This document shows, one piece after another, positions 1-6,825 of a stretch of 10,829 bases of DNA; within the stretch, counting starts at the first letter, position 1; the number at the start of each line of letters is the position of its first letter. The stretch lies in contig JASHRA010000016.1 in assembly GCA_030038765.1 (NCBI GenBank), forward strand, positions 1-10,829, read 5' to 3'. Made by a program: the position numbers and the translations under genes. Source of the stretch: Candidatus Dormiibacterota bacterium (lineage in GTDB: Bacteria; Chloroflexota; Dormibacteria; Aeolococcales; Bog-877). Under the pieces are notes generated by a model. The model was not told where the DNA came from. It did no database searches and saw only the letters and a list, made by a program, of their open reading frames with translations.

Positions 1-745
1 CCAGGGCGGCGTACTGGCCCAGGGCCGGACTGCAGATGCTGAGCGCCTGCTTGAGGTTGGTCATCGGCCCCAGCAGCGGGCGGGGACCGAGCAGGAAGCC
101 CACCCTCCAGCCCTCCAGCCCCCAGGCGGAGAAGTCCCCGATGGTCACGGTCCGGGCTGCCGCTCCCGGAGAGGCGGCGAACCAGGAGCGCTCCTGACCG
201 GGACGGGTGAAGTCGGCCAGTGCCTCGTCGGAGATCACCGCGGCGTCGGCGCGCTGGGCCTCGGCCACGATCTCCGCCAGGGCCGGGGACGGGATGCTTC
301 GGCCGTCCAGCGAGGGCTGTCGCAGGAGCAGGACCCGGGTCCGCTCGTTCATCGCCGCGGCCAGCCACTGCCCCTCCCACTCCCTTCCGCTGGGGAGGGC
401 CAGGTGCCGGGGGCTGGCCCCGGTGGCTCTGACCACGGCCTCGTCGTCCGCCCGGCTGGGGCCCAGCACCAGCACCTCGTCGCCCGCAGCGGCCAGGGTC
501 TGGAGGGCGACGAAGAGCGCCTCCTCCAGGCCACAGGTGATGAGGACCTGGCCGGCAGCGTCCATCGCCTCACCCACGGCGGCCTGGTAGCGCCCCGCCA
601 GCTGTTCGCGCAGGGGCATGATCCCGGGCCGGGTGGTGTAGTGGGTCTCGCCCCGGTCGAGGGCATCGGCCGCCGCCCGGCGGAGGTGGGGCGGGCTGGA
701 CAGCTCCAGCCGCTCCTGGGACAGGTCGACCGACGAGGCGATCAA
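1..745 (-). CDS. Fold-type-I (class I/II) aminotransferase homologue lacking the PLP lysine; 3' end outside window
   Basis: An open frame of 248 codons runs leftward off the window edge, so roughly the last third of a typical 370-400 residue protein is missing. The family is clear from ordered landmarks: HYTTRPGIMPLREQLA (residues 35-50), the helix TCGLEEALFVALQTL (70-84), GDEVLVLGP (88-96), VISDEALADF (170-179), GWRVGF (212-217) and LKQALSICSPALGQYAAL near the edge. Asp173 and Arg214 match the residues that hold the PLP pyridine nitrogen and phosphate. The Schiff-base lysine is absent: where relatives read S-K-A-F/W-G-L-x-G, this protein reads FSAWGLEGW (205-213), one residue short. The Asn of NPxNPTG (here RQPSLDGR, 142-149) and the Tyr of SDExY (here SDEAL) are also lost. 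The only visible lysine is Lys232. The TTG start at 745 overlaps the upstream DegT stop as TTGA; no ATG or GTG fits this frame nearby. It may be a pseudoenzyme or a structural or binding protein; an active aminotransferase is unlikely by these residues. Confidence 0.82.
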   Translation of the reverse strand, partial: MIASSVDLSQERLELSSPPHLRRAAADALDRGETHYTTRPGIMPLREQLAGRYQAAVGEAMDAAGQVLITCGLEEALFVALQTLAAAGDEVLVLGPSRADDEAVVRATGASPRHLALPSGREWEGQWLAAAMNERTRVLLLRQPSLDGRSIPSPALAEIVAEAQRADAAVISDEALADFTRPGQERSWFAASPGAAARTVTIGDFSAWGLEGWRVGFLLGPRPLLGPMTNLKQALSICSPALGQYAAL

Positions 746-1905
746 TTGAGCCCGTCCAGGGCGGAGTTGAGTGCCGCCGCCACCATCTCCACCGCCTCGT
801 CTGCCATCTCGGGGTAGAGGGGAAGGCAGAGCAGGGACTCGGACAGCCGCTCCACCACGGGATAGTCCCCGGGACCGTGCCCCAGCCGTCGGTAGGCCTC
901 CTGCAGGTGCAGCGGCGGAGCGTAGAGCAGGGAGGTGCGGATCCCGGCTGCCTCCAGCCGGAGGCGAACCGAGTCCCGCTTCGGCAGCCGGACCACGTAG
1001 CTGCGGTAGGCGTGGGTGAAGCCTGGTGGCACCTGCTGTGGGATCACCTCTGGTCGCGCCAGGAGGCGGTCGTAGAGCGCGGCTAGCTCCCGCCGTCGGC
1101 GCAGCCACTCCGGGACCCGAGGGAGCTTGGCTCGCAGCACCGCCGCCTGGAGCACGTCCAGATGGAGGTGGTAGCCCTCGACCCGGAGCCGGACCCTGCC
1201 CTCGGCGTCGGCCATGCTCTGGCGGTCGGGCTCGCCGTAGCCGGCCAGGAGCCGTACTCGCGCCGCCAGCTGCTCGTCGGCGGTCACCACCATGCCGCCA
1301 TCGCCGTATGCGCCGAGCACCTTGGTGGGGGCGAAGCTGAAGCAGGTGACGTCGGCGAGGGGGCCCAGGGGCCGGCCCTCCACGGTGGCCCCGAAGGCCA
1401 GAGCGGCGTCGCTCACCAGCCAGAGGTGGTGGCGGCGGGCGATCTCCCCGAGCTGGGGCAGGTCGGCTGGAAGGCCGTAGAGGGAGACGGCCATGATGGC
1501 CCTGGTCCGGGGCCCGATCAGGGCTTCCACCCGCGCGGGATCGAGGTTGTGGGTGCCCTCCTCGACGTCGGCCCAGACGATCTCCGCCCCGACGTGGCTG
1601 ATGGCGGCGCAGCTGGAGATGTCGGTGTTGGGAACTGTGATGACCTGGTCTCCAGGGCCCAGACCCAGGCCCTTGAGCGCCAGCAGGAGCGCGGCCAGGC
1701 CGCTGGCCACCCCCACCCCGTGCTCCACGCCGCAGGCATGAGCGAACTCGGATTCGAACTCCCAGAGCTGATCCGAGCGCTCGAACTCACCACTCAGGAG
1801 GACGCCCTCGATGGCGGCGTCGATCTCCGCCTTCATGCCCAGGTACTGGGCGGCCAGGTCGCTGCTGGCCACCCGGACCCGGGCGCCGCCCAGGGCTGGT
1901 CTCAC
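742..1905 (-). CDS. DegT/DnrJ/EryC1/StrS-family PLP-dependent aminotransferase
   Basis: This 387-residue protein has the normal length for the DegT/DnrJ/EryC1/StrS family. Members transfer amino groups, usually to keto-sugars and sometimes to other carbonyl compounds, with glutamate or glutamine as common donor. Visible landmarks are GVASGLAALLLAL (65-77), which binds the cofactor phosphate; SDAALAFGA (165-173), with Asp166 pairing to the PLP nitrogen; FAPTKVLGAYGDGG (191-204), with Lys195 as the Schiff-base lysine; and GYHLHLDVLQAAVLRAKL (244-261), the family's dimer-interface signature. The usual Gln of EDAAQ is Leu here. The start is GTG at 1905, overlapping the TGA of the dehydrogenase gene as GTGA, which implies translational coupling. 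No sugar-nucleotide genes are nearby. In this catabolic setting an amino-acid or imino-acid substrate is as plausible as a sugar, but that is inference. It may supply the catalysis that the next, lysine-less homologue cannot. Confidence 0.93.
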   Translation of the reverse strand: MRPALGGARVRVASSDLAAQYLGMKAEIDAAIEGVLLSGEFERSDQLWEFESEFAHACGVEHGVGVASGLAALLLALKGLGLGPGDQVITVPNTDISSCAAISHVGAEIVWADVEEGTHNLDPARVEALIGPRTRAIMAVSLYGLPADLPQLGEIARRHHLWLVSDAALAFGATVEGRPLGPLADVTCFSFAPTKVLGAYGDGGMVVTADEQLAARVRLLAGYGEPDRQSMADAEGRVRLRVEGYHLHLDVLQAAVLRAKLPRVPEWLRRRRELAALYDRLLARPEVIPQQVPPGFTHAYRSYVVRLPKRDSVRLRLEAAGIRTSLLYAPPLHLQEAYRRLGHGPGDYPVVERLSESLLCLPLYPEMADEAVEMVAAALNSALDGLN

Positions 1906-2975
1906 TGGGCCGGCACCAGCAGGCCCAGGTCCAGCCCCAGCTCCCGAGCCAGCGCCTCCAGGCCCTGATGCGCCGAGCGGTCGAAGGGGACACCGCGCTG
2001 GGTGCGCTCCTGGACGCGCGCGTACTCCAGCTCCCCGGGCAGCCAGATCCGCTCCACCCCGGCGGTGAGGGGACTGGAGCGCAGCTGGGCGATCAGCTCT
2101 CCGACCCGTCCCAGGAAGTCATCCATGGGACTGAAGCGGTCGATCCGCAGCGCCAAGAGGAGGTGCCCCACATCCTGGTGCTCGGCACCGAAGCAGCTGC
2201 CGCCGAAAGCGGCACCGGCGAGGATGCCGGTTAGGCCGTCCATGATCACGGCCATGGCGTAGCCCTTGGCCCCACCCAGGGGGAAGAGGGTCCCCGCCAG
2301 GGCCGCCGCGGCATCGGTGGTGCGCTCCCCGGAGGTGGTCAGGGCCCAGTCGTCCGGAATGCGGCGCCCGGCCTCCTGGAACCAGCGCACCATGCCCTTG
2401 CCCGAGGTGCTGGTGGCCATGTCGAGGACGATCGGCCAGGGCTCGGGAGTGGGCAGCGCCACCGCCCAGGGATTGGTCCCCACGATCGCCTCCGTGCCGC
2501 CCCAGGGCGCGATCTCGGGGCCGGCGTTGGTGAAGGCGAGGCCGATGCAGCCGCCCTCGAGCGCCCGCATGGCGTAGTGGGATGCGACCCCGAGGTGGGT
2601 GCTGTCCCGCACCGCCACCGCCCCCACCCCCTGGCTCTGGGCCAGGGCGACGGCGGCGTCCATGGCCCGGCTGGCAGCCACCGAGCCGGCCGCCCGGTCC
2701 GCGTCCATCACTGCGGTGGCGGGGCCGCTGGAGAGCAGTCGGGTACCGGCGTGGACCCGGACCACGCCCGCCCGCACCCGGGCCAGGTAGCGCGGCAGCT
2801 GCTGCACCCCCTGTCCCTGTCCCGGGTGGGAGCGCAGCGAGCCGGTCACCAGGGCCGCCGTGACCAGCTCCGCCTCTGACTCCGAGAAGCCGATGGCGGA
2901 GACCGCGGAGCGGCAGAAGAGGCGCAACCTCTCCAGCGGCACGCGGACAACCGGGACCCCGTCCTCAAGCTCCAT
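1902..2975 (-). CDS. Ldh2/MDH2-family NAD(P)-dependent oxidoreductase (COG2055 type)
   Basis: The protein has 357 residues, typical for the malate/L-lactate dehydrogenase-2 family. Known members include ureidoglycolate dehydrogenase (AllD), delta1-piperideine-2-carboxylate reductase (DpkA) and sulfolactate dehydrogenase; they use a non-Rossmann NAD(P) fold. Visible signatures are LPRYLARVRAG (60-70), DSTHLGVASHYAMRA in the first third, GLAFTNAGPEIAPWGG followed by GTNPWAVALP (cofactor region), VLDMATST, and GGAKGYAMAVIMDGLTGILAGAAFG. ATG at 2975 is preceded by AGGAGGT at 2981-2987 with a 5-base spacer, the strongest Shine-Dalgarno in the window, so the gene can be initiated independently after the 75-base gap. 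The family's Ser-His-Gly element, which sits just before LPxY, is replaced by RSHPGQGQGVQQLP (48-61). This may be a subfamily variant with different chemistry. Next to an allantoinase-like gene an AllD-like role is possible; next to aminotransferases a cyclic-imine or 2-oxoacid reductase is equally possible. Confidence 0.9.
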   Translation of the reverse strand: MELEDGVPVVRVPLERLRLFCRSAVSAIGFSESEAELVTAALVTGSLRSHPGQGQGVQQLPRYLARVRAGVVRVHAGTRLLSSGPATAVMDADRAAGSVAASRAMDAAVALAQSQGVGAVAVRDSTHLGVASHYAMRALEGGCIGLAFTNAGPEIAPWGGTEAIVGTNPWAVALPTPEPWPIVLDMATSTSGKGMVRWFQEAGRRIPDDWALTTSGERTTDAAAALAGTLFPLGGAKGYAMAVIMDGLTGILAGAAFGGSCFGAEHQDVGHLLLALRIDRFSPMDDFLGRVGELIAQLRSSPLTAGVERIWLPGELEYARVQERTQRGVPFDRSAHQGLEALARELGLDLGLLVPAQ

Positions 2976-2980
2976 CAGCC

Positions 2981-2987
2981 ACCTCCT
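2981..2987 (-). promoter_or_regulatory. Strong Shine-Dalgarno of the Ldh2-family gene
   Basis: The minus strand reads AGGAGGT, a full match to the anti-SD core, 5 bases before the ATG at 2975. It follows a 75-base non-coding gap and a very stable hairpin, so translation of the distal three genes appears to be re-initiated here rather than coupled to the amidohydrolase. Confidence 0.85.
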
Positions 2988-3037
2988 GGCAACGAACCTG
3001 TGGCCAACCCGGCCCGATCTCCGCTCCTGCCGCAGAC

Positions 3038-3064
3038 GGGGCGGGGCGATTCACGCCCCGCCCC
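3038..3064 (-). terminator. 11-bp perfect GC hairpin spanning the amidohydrolase stop codon
   Basis: On the plus strand the arms are GGGGCGGGGCG (3038-3048) and CGCCCCGCCCC (3054-3064), perfectly complementary, with the five-base loop ATTCA. On the coding (minus) strand the loop is TGAAT, so the TGA stop of the prolidase-like gene (3051-3053) sits in the loop and the upstream arm is the gene's last codons. No U-tract follows, so it is not a classical intrinsic terminator. It may be a partial terminator, a processing or mRNA-stability element, or a barrier to translational read-through into the Ldh2-family gene. The structure is seen directly; the role is inference. Confidence 0.55.
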
Positions 3065-4328
3065 CATGGGTGCCGTGGGCGGGCTCGGGTTGGAGGGTCC
3101 CCCGCTCCCGTACCAGATGGCCGTGCTTGAAGACCTTGGAGATGGTTCCGGGCAGGGAGCGGAAGTCGAAGGGGGAGCCATCCACCACCACCAGGTCAGC
3201 CAGGGCCCCCTCCGCCAGCCGTCCCTTCCGTCCCTCGAGGCCGAGGAGCTCGGCCGCGGAGGAGGTGGCCGCCCTCAGTACCGCGGCCGGCTCCATCCCG
3301 TACTCTGCCATTAGCGCGAGCTCTCGGAGGTTGAGGCCGTGGGCCACCACCCCGCTGTCCGTCCCCATGGCGATCCGCACTCCCCCCTCCAGCGCCAGGC
3401 GGAAGGAGCGCCGGTGGCTCTCCACCGCCTCCAGGGCCTTCTCCAGCGAGGGAGGCGGCAGGTTTGCTCCCGCCCGGCCCAGCTCCACCACGTGCAGGGG
3501 CGCGACCAGGGTCGGAACCAGCCAGCAGTCCCGCTCCGCCATCAGCGCCACCGCCTCCTCGTCCAGGTAGACGCCGTGCTCCACGGAGCGGATGCCGGCC
3601 CGGACCGCGGACTTGATGCCCTCGGCGCCCATGGCGTGGGCCATGACCCAGCGCCCGACCCTCGCCGCCTCCTCCACCATGACCTCCAGCTCGGCGGGGC
3701 TGAAGTGGGCATGACGGGGGTCGTCGCGGGGCGACAGGACCCCGCCGCTGGTGCAGACCTTGATCACGTCGGCGCCGGCCCGGATGACCTCGCGGACCTT
3801 GCGGCGCACGGCCTCGGCCCCGTCCACGATGCCGTCGGGACGGCCGGGGTGCTGCATCAGTTCGGCGGGCACGCTGACCCCGCAGGGATACCAGTTGTCG
3901 GTGTGGCCGCCGGTCTGTCCCAGAGCGGTGATGGAGATCTGGAGGTCGGGGCCCGAAACCAGGCCCCGGTCCACCGCCTCCTTGACGCCGAGGTCCGCGC
4001 CCCCGGCGTCGCGGACGGTGGTGATGCCGGCGTCCAGAGTCTGCCTCAGGTTCTGGGCGGCGTTGAAGAACTGGAGCGAGAAGGGCTGGGCCAGCATCTC
4101 CAGCACGTCGACGCTGCTGACGCAGACGTGCACGTGGCAGTCGAAGAGCCCCGGAACGATGGTGCAGCCGTCGACCCGCAGCTCCCGATCGCCGTCGAGG
4201 CCGAGGCCCAGGCCCACGATCTGCTCCTCCTCGATGGCGAGATCGGCGCGGTAGGGGGAGCTGGAGACGCCGTCGAAGACTTCGCCTCCGCTCAGCACTA
4301 GCCGCCCGGACTCGGTAGTCGCGGTCAT
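3051..4328 (-). CDS. Amidohydrolase-superfamily protein, prolidase / Xaa-Pro (Xaa-Lys) dipeptidase-like (COG1228 type)
   Basis: This is a 425-residue binuclear-metal amidohydrolase of the group that includes imidazolonepropionase-like enzymes, Sgx9260-type prolidases and the Caulobacter lysine/arginine carboxypeptidases. The expected ligands all appear in order: HVH (His65, His67) in GLFDCHVHV; Lys190 in DVIKVCTSGG, the probable carboxylated bridging lysine; His231 in VMAHAMG; His251 in SVEHG; and Asp324 in MGTDSG. TTVRDAGG (103-110) and GQTGGHTDNW (137-146) are typical of the dipeptidase-like group. The C-terminal GRLAEGALADLVVVDGSPF closes the small beta domain. ATG at 4328 overlaps the upstream stop as ATGA. 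The frame stays open further upstream, but the N-terminal beta strand beginning LVLSGGEVFDG fits this ATG. No signal peptide is visible, so it should act in the cytoplasm on an imported dipeptide or N-acyl amino acid. The exact substrate is unknown. Confidence 0.92.
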   Translation of the reverse strand: MTATTESGRLVLSGGEVFDGVSSSPYRADLAIEEEQIVGLGLGLDGDRELRVDGCTIVPGLFDCHVHVCVSSVDVLEMLAQPFSLQFFNAAQNLRQTLDAGITTVRDAGGADLGVKEAVDRGLVSGPDLQISITALGQTGGHTDNWYPCGVSVPAELMQHPGRPDGIVDGAEAVRRKVREVIRAGADVIKVCTSGGVLSPRDDPRHAHFSPAELEVMVEEAARVGRWVMAHAMGAEGIKSAVRAGIRSVEHGVYLDEEAVALMAERDCWLVPTLVAPLHVVELGRAGANLPPPSLEKALEAVESHRRSFRLALEGGVRIAMGTDSGVVAHGLNLRELALMAEYGMEPAAVLRAATSSAAELLGLEGRKGRLAEGALADLVVVDGSPFDFRSLPGTISKVFKHGHLVRERGTLQPEPAHGTHGGGA

Positions 4329-5746
4329 CGACGCGCGGCCCGGGGGACGCCCCCGGCCTGGCTGCCGACCTCCACCTCGGGTCGGACCATGCGCCCGTGG
4401 CCCCGCGCGGCGACGATCTCGCCCTTCTGGTAGACGAGCTCGCCCCTCACCAGGCTGGACTCGACGCGGCCGCGGTAGCTGGCGCCCTCGAAGAGCCGGG
4501 CGCTGGCGTGGGAGCGGCTGTGCCACTGCTCGGTCCGGACCGTGGTCCGGGCCTCGGGGTCGTAGAGCACGAGATCGGCGTCCGATCCCACCTCGAGCGC
4601 CCCCTTGCGGGGATAGATGCCATAGAGGCGCGCCGGGGCGGAGGTCAGGGAGCGGACCACGGTGCCGAGTGGAATCCGGCCGCTGAGGGCCGCGTCAAGG
4701 GCCAGGTGGGCGAAGATCTCGACCCCGGGCAACCCCGAGGGTGCCTCCATGATGTCCAGCCCGTCGCGGTCTGCAGGGGCGAAGGGGGCATGGTCGCTGC
4801 AGATCACCTGGAGGGTGCCGTCCCTGACCCCCAGGAGGAGGGCCTCGGCGTCTTCTGCCGAGCGCAGCGGTGGGGCCACCTTGGCCCAGACGCCGAGCCG
4901 CTGGGCTTCGGCGTCGGTGAAGAACATGTAGTGGGGGCAGGTCTCCCCGGTGAGGGCCAGCCCGCGGCGCTGAGCCACGCGGATGAGGTCCAGGGCCCAG
5001 CGCGAGGTGACGTGGACGACGTGGACCCGGGCCCCGGTGGCCTCTGCCAGCACCACCAAGCGAGCCACCGCCATCGCCTCCACCACCGGCGGCCGCGAGT
5101 CCCGGTAACGCTCGGCGGGCCTGGCCGGGCCGCCCTCGTCGGCGAGGTAGAACTGGAGCAGGCTGTCGTCCTCGGCGTGGAAGGCGCAGGGCAGGCCGGT
5201 GGGACGAACGAGGGTCAGGGCCTGAAGCAGCTCCGAGTTGTCGGTGAGGCAGAGGCCATCGAAGGCGGCCCCCCGGCCCGGCGCCGGCCTATGGGTGAAG
5301 ACCTTGAAGCCGATGGCCCCGGCGTCGGCCAGGCCCTGGATCACGGCCTGGGAGAGGCTGCCGCAGCCGGCGAAGAGGCCGAAGTCCACCACCGCCTCGG
5401 ACTCGGCCAGCCGACGGCGGGACAGGAGCCGCTCCACCGTGCTCACGCCGAGGTCCGCCACCGGCATCTCGAGCACCGTAGTGGCGCCGCCGGCGGCGGC
5501 GGCGGCGGTCCCGGACCAGAAGTCCTCGCGCTCGGGGTGGTCCGGCGCGCGGCAGTGGAAGTGGGCGTCTACGAAGCCGGGCATGAGCCAGCGCCCCGAG
5601 GCCTCCAGCGTCCGCTCGGCGTCGCCCAGCCGGCCTGGCTCGGCCACCTCTACCACCCTTCCGCCGTTGATGCCCAGGTCGCGATGCCTTTGGCCCTGCT
5701 CATCGACCAGGAGGCCGCCCACCACGGCCAGCTCCAGCCTGCTCAC
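4325..5746 (-). CDS. Allantoinase/dihydroorotase/hydantoinase-like cyclic amidohydrolase
   Basis: This 473-residue protein has the usual length for allantoinases and hydantoinases, which hydrolyse cyclic amides or ureides with a binuclear zinc centre. The landmarks are complete: GFVDAHFHCRAP (57-68) with His62, His64 and Arg66 (the HxHxR form typical of the dihydroorotase/allantoinase branch); EDFWSGTAAAAAGGATTVLEMP (74-95); Lys148 in GFKVF, the likely carboxylated lysine; His190 in FHAED; His245 in VVHVTS; ETCPHY (268-273); and Asp318 in CSDHAPF. The usual MPN after the TTV strand is MPVAD, so substrate contacts may differ from true allantoinase. I chose the GTG at 5746 because it preserves the first strand LELAVVGG. 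GAGG abuts that GTG, so spacing is poor; a GTG at 5725 has GGAG six bases upstream and is the alternative. The gap to the upstream deacylase is 59 bases, and the downstream amidohydrolase overlaps by ATGA. The frame continues far upstream without a stop, but that extension is antisense-like noise over the deacylase gene. Confidence 0.92.
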   Translation of the reverse strand: MSRLELAVVGGLLVDEQGQRHRDLGINGGRVVEVAEPGRLGDAERTLEASGRWLMPGFVDAHFHCRAPDHPEREDFWSGTAAAAAGGATTVLEMPVADLGVSTVERLLSRRRLAESEAVVDFGLFAGCGSLSQAVIQGLADAGAIGFKVFTHRPAPGRGAAFDGLCLTDNSELLQALTLVRPTGLPCAFHAEDDSLLQFYLADEGGPARPAERYRDSRPPVVEAMAVARLVVLAEATGARVHVVHVTSRWALDLIRVAQRRGLALTGETCPHYMFFTDAEAQRLGVWAKVAPPLRSAEDAEALLLGVRDGTLQVICSDHAPFAPADRDGLDIMEAPSGLPGVEIFAHLALDAALSGRIPLGTVVRSLTSAPARLYGIYPRKGALEVGSDADLVLYDPEARTTVRTEQWHSRSHASARLFEGASYRGRVESSLVRGELVYQKGEIVAARGHGRMVRPEVEVGSQAGGVPRAARR

Positions 5747-5805
5747 CTCGGCTGCGGCTCGCTGGCGCCGGCAAGGGCAAGTTCTGGGACGCGCTCGGGG
5801 GGCAC

Positions 5806-6825
5806 TCAGCCTTCCTTCCGGGAAGGGAGCAGATCGGTGCTGGTGCCGTCGATGACGCCGTAGAAGCAGCACCAGTCCCCGGCACGGACCTGGGGCCGGC
5901 TGCGCAGGCCGAAGACCAGCCCATCGGCAGGGGCAGTCACCTCCTGGGCCAAATCCCCGTAGCAAGTATAGATGCGACCCAGAACCTGGCCCTGGGCGAC
6001 CGGCGTCTCGAAGGTGAGATCGGGCTGACCGACGAAGAGGCCTCCAGCCGAGGCCAGGAGGGCCACCTGATGTCCCAGCGACCACTCCCGCTCGTACTCG
6101 GCGGGCCCCTCGACCATCCCGTAGTGGCGCATGACGTTGCGTAGGGCGGCGACGTACTCCTCGGCGATGGCAGGCAGCTCGCCCGTGAGGGTGCGGCACA
6201 GCCCCCCCAATTCCACCGTGATGGCGGGGACGCCCTCGGCCGCCAGCTGCGAGCTGGGGTTGCCGCTCCCGGTGGCGGAGCCGAAGACCAGGCGCCATCC
6301 CCTGCCCATGGCCGCCGCCAGCTCGTGGCCGTTCTCGGAGGCGAAGATCATGTGCGAGAGGTAGGAGTGATCGCCTCCCGAGTGGATCGAGATCTGGAGG
6401 TCGCAGTTGGGGAGCATGGCCTCCCAGTGGGCCCGGGCCAGACGTTCGGTGGCGTAGCCATCGCCCCGTCCCGGGTAGACACGGTTGAGGTCGTAGGAGA
6501 AGGTGTCGAGGGGATCGCCCCTGGCGCCGGCAATGAAGGCGCTGGGGTTCAGCATGGGGACCGCCACCAACGTCCCCGCCAGCTCCTCGGGCTTCAGCTC
6601 GCCGAGCAGCATGAACAGGGCCAACGCGCCCTCGGCCTCGTCCCCGTGGGTACCCGCGTTGACCCAGAGCCGCGGTCCGGGACGGGCGCCGTGGACGACG
6701 ATGACAGGGATCTCCAGGGTCCGACCGAGAGCGTCGGCGCCGTAAGGGATCCCCCCCCGTGCCAACGATCCCGGAGCGGCCTCCGCGCTCCCCACCCGGA
6801 ACGGCTGCGGACTCGTCGAGGCCAC
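5806..6825 (-). CDS. Succinylglutamate desuccinylase/aspartoacylase (AstE/AspA)-family zinc deacylase
   Basis: The protein has 339 residues and belongs to the M14-like AspA/AstE family, which removes acyl groups from N-acyl amino acids or related amides (aspartoacylase, succinylglutamate desuccinylase, N-acetyl-diaminobutyrate deacetylase DoeB). The zinc site is intact: GTHGDE with His60 and Glu63, and His148 in ISIHSGG. DLNRVYPG (112-119) is the family substrate motif and Glu205 in ITVELGG is the expected catalytic glutamate. The C-terminal part, about residues 250-330, with GGLFVGQPDL, VAQGQVLGRIY and VTAPADGLVFGL, resembles the biotinyl/lipoyl-like barrel domain seen in many longer members. 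GTG at 6825 shares its first base with the upstream TAG (TAGTG), so translation is coupled to the VOC gene. No ectoine or arginine-succinyltransferase genes are in the window, so a named function is not justified. Confidence 0.93.
   Translation of the reverse strand: MASTSPQPFRVGSAEAAPGSLARGGIPYGADALGRTLEIPVIVVHGARPGPRLWVNAGTHGDEAEGALALFMLLGELKPEELAGTLVAVPMLNPSAFIAGARGDPLDTFSYDLNRVYPGRGDGYATERLARAHWEAMLPNCDLQISIHSGGDHSYLSHMIFASENGHELAAAMGRGWRLVFGSATGSGNPSSQLAAEGVPAITVELGGLCRTLTGELPAIAEEYVAALRNVMRHYGMVEGPAEYEREWSLGHQVALLASAGGLFVGQPDLTFETPVAQGQVLGRIYTCYGDLAQEVTAPADGLVFGLRSRPQVRAGDWCCFYGVIDGTSTDLLPSRKEG

Noticed and set aside
4329..4526. N-terminal extension of the prolidase-like amidohydrolase frame to 491 codons
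   Set aside because: The extra residues are Arg/Pro/Gly-rich, overlap the 3' end of the cyclic amidohydrolase gene, and the ATG at 4328 begins at the normal family N-terminus.
5486..5512. GGC trinucleotide run inside the cyclic amidohydrolase gene
   Set aside because: It encodes the Ala-rich GTAAAAAGG helix that is normal for the family (relatives read GTxAAAAGG), so it is not a separate repeat element.
4397..5863. Long plus-strand open frame (488 codons) opposite the cyclic amidohydrolase
   Set aside because: The translation is low-complexity Gly/Ala/Arg/Pro text with no family motif, while the minus strand carries a complete conserved enzyme. Long antisense frames are expected in such GC-rich DNA. 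The same holds for the plus-strand frames at 1162-1968 and 3339-4301.
5747..6298. N-terminal extension of the cyclic amidohydrolase frame to 657 codons
   Set aside because: The frame is merely free of stops. It overlaps the conserved AspA/AstE-family gene and has no recognisable domain; the family N-terminus begins at LELAVVGG.
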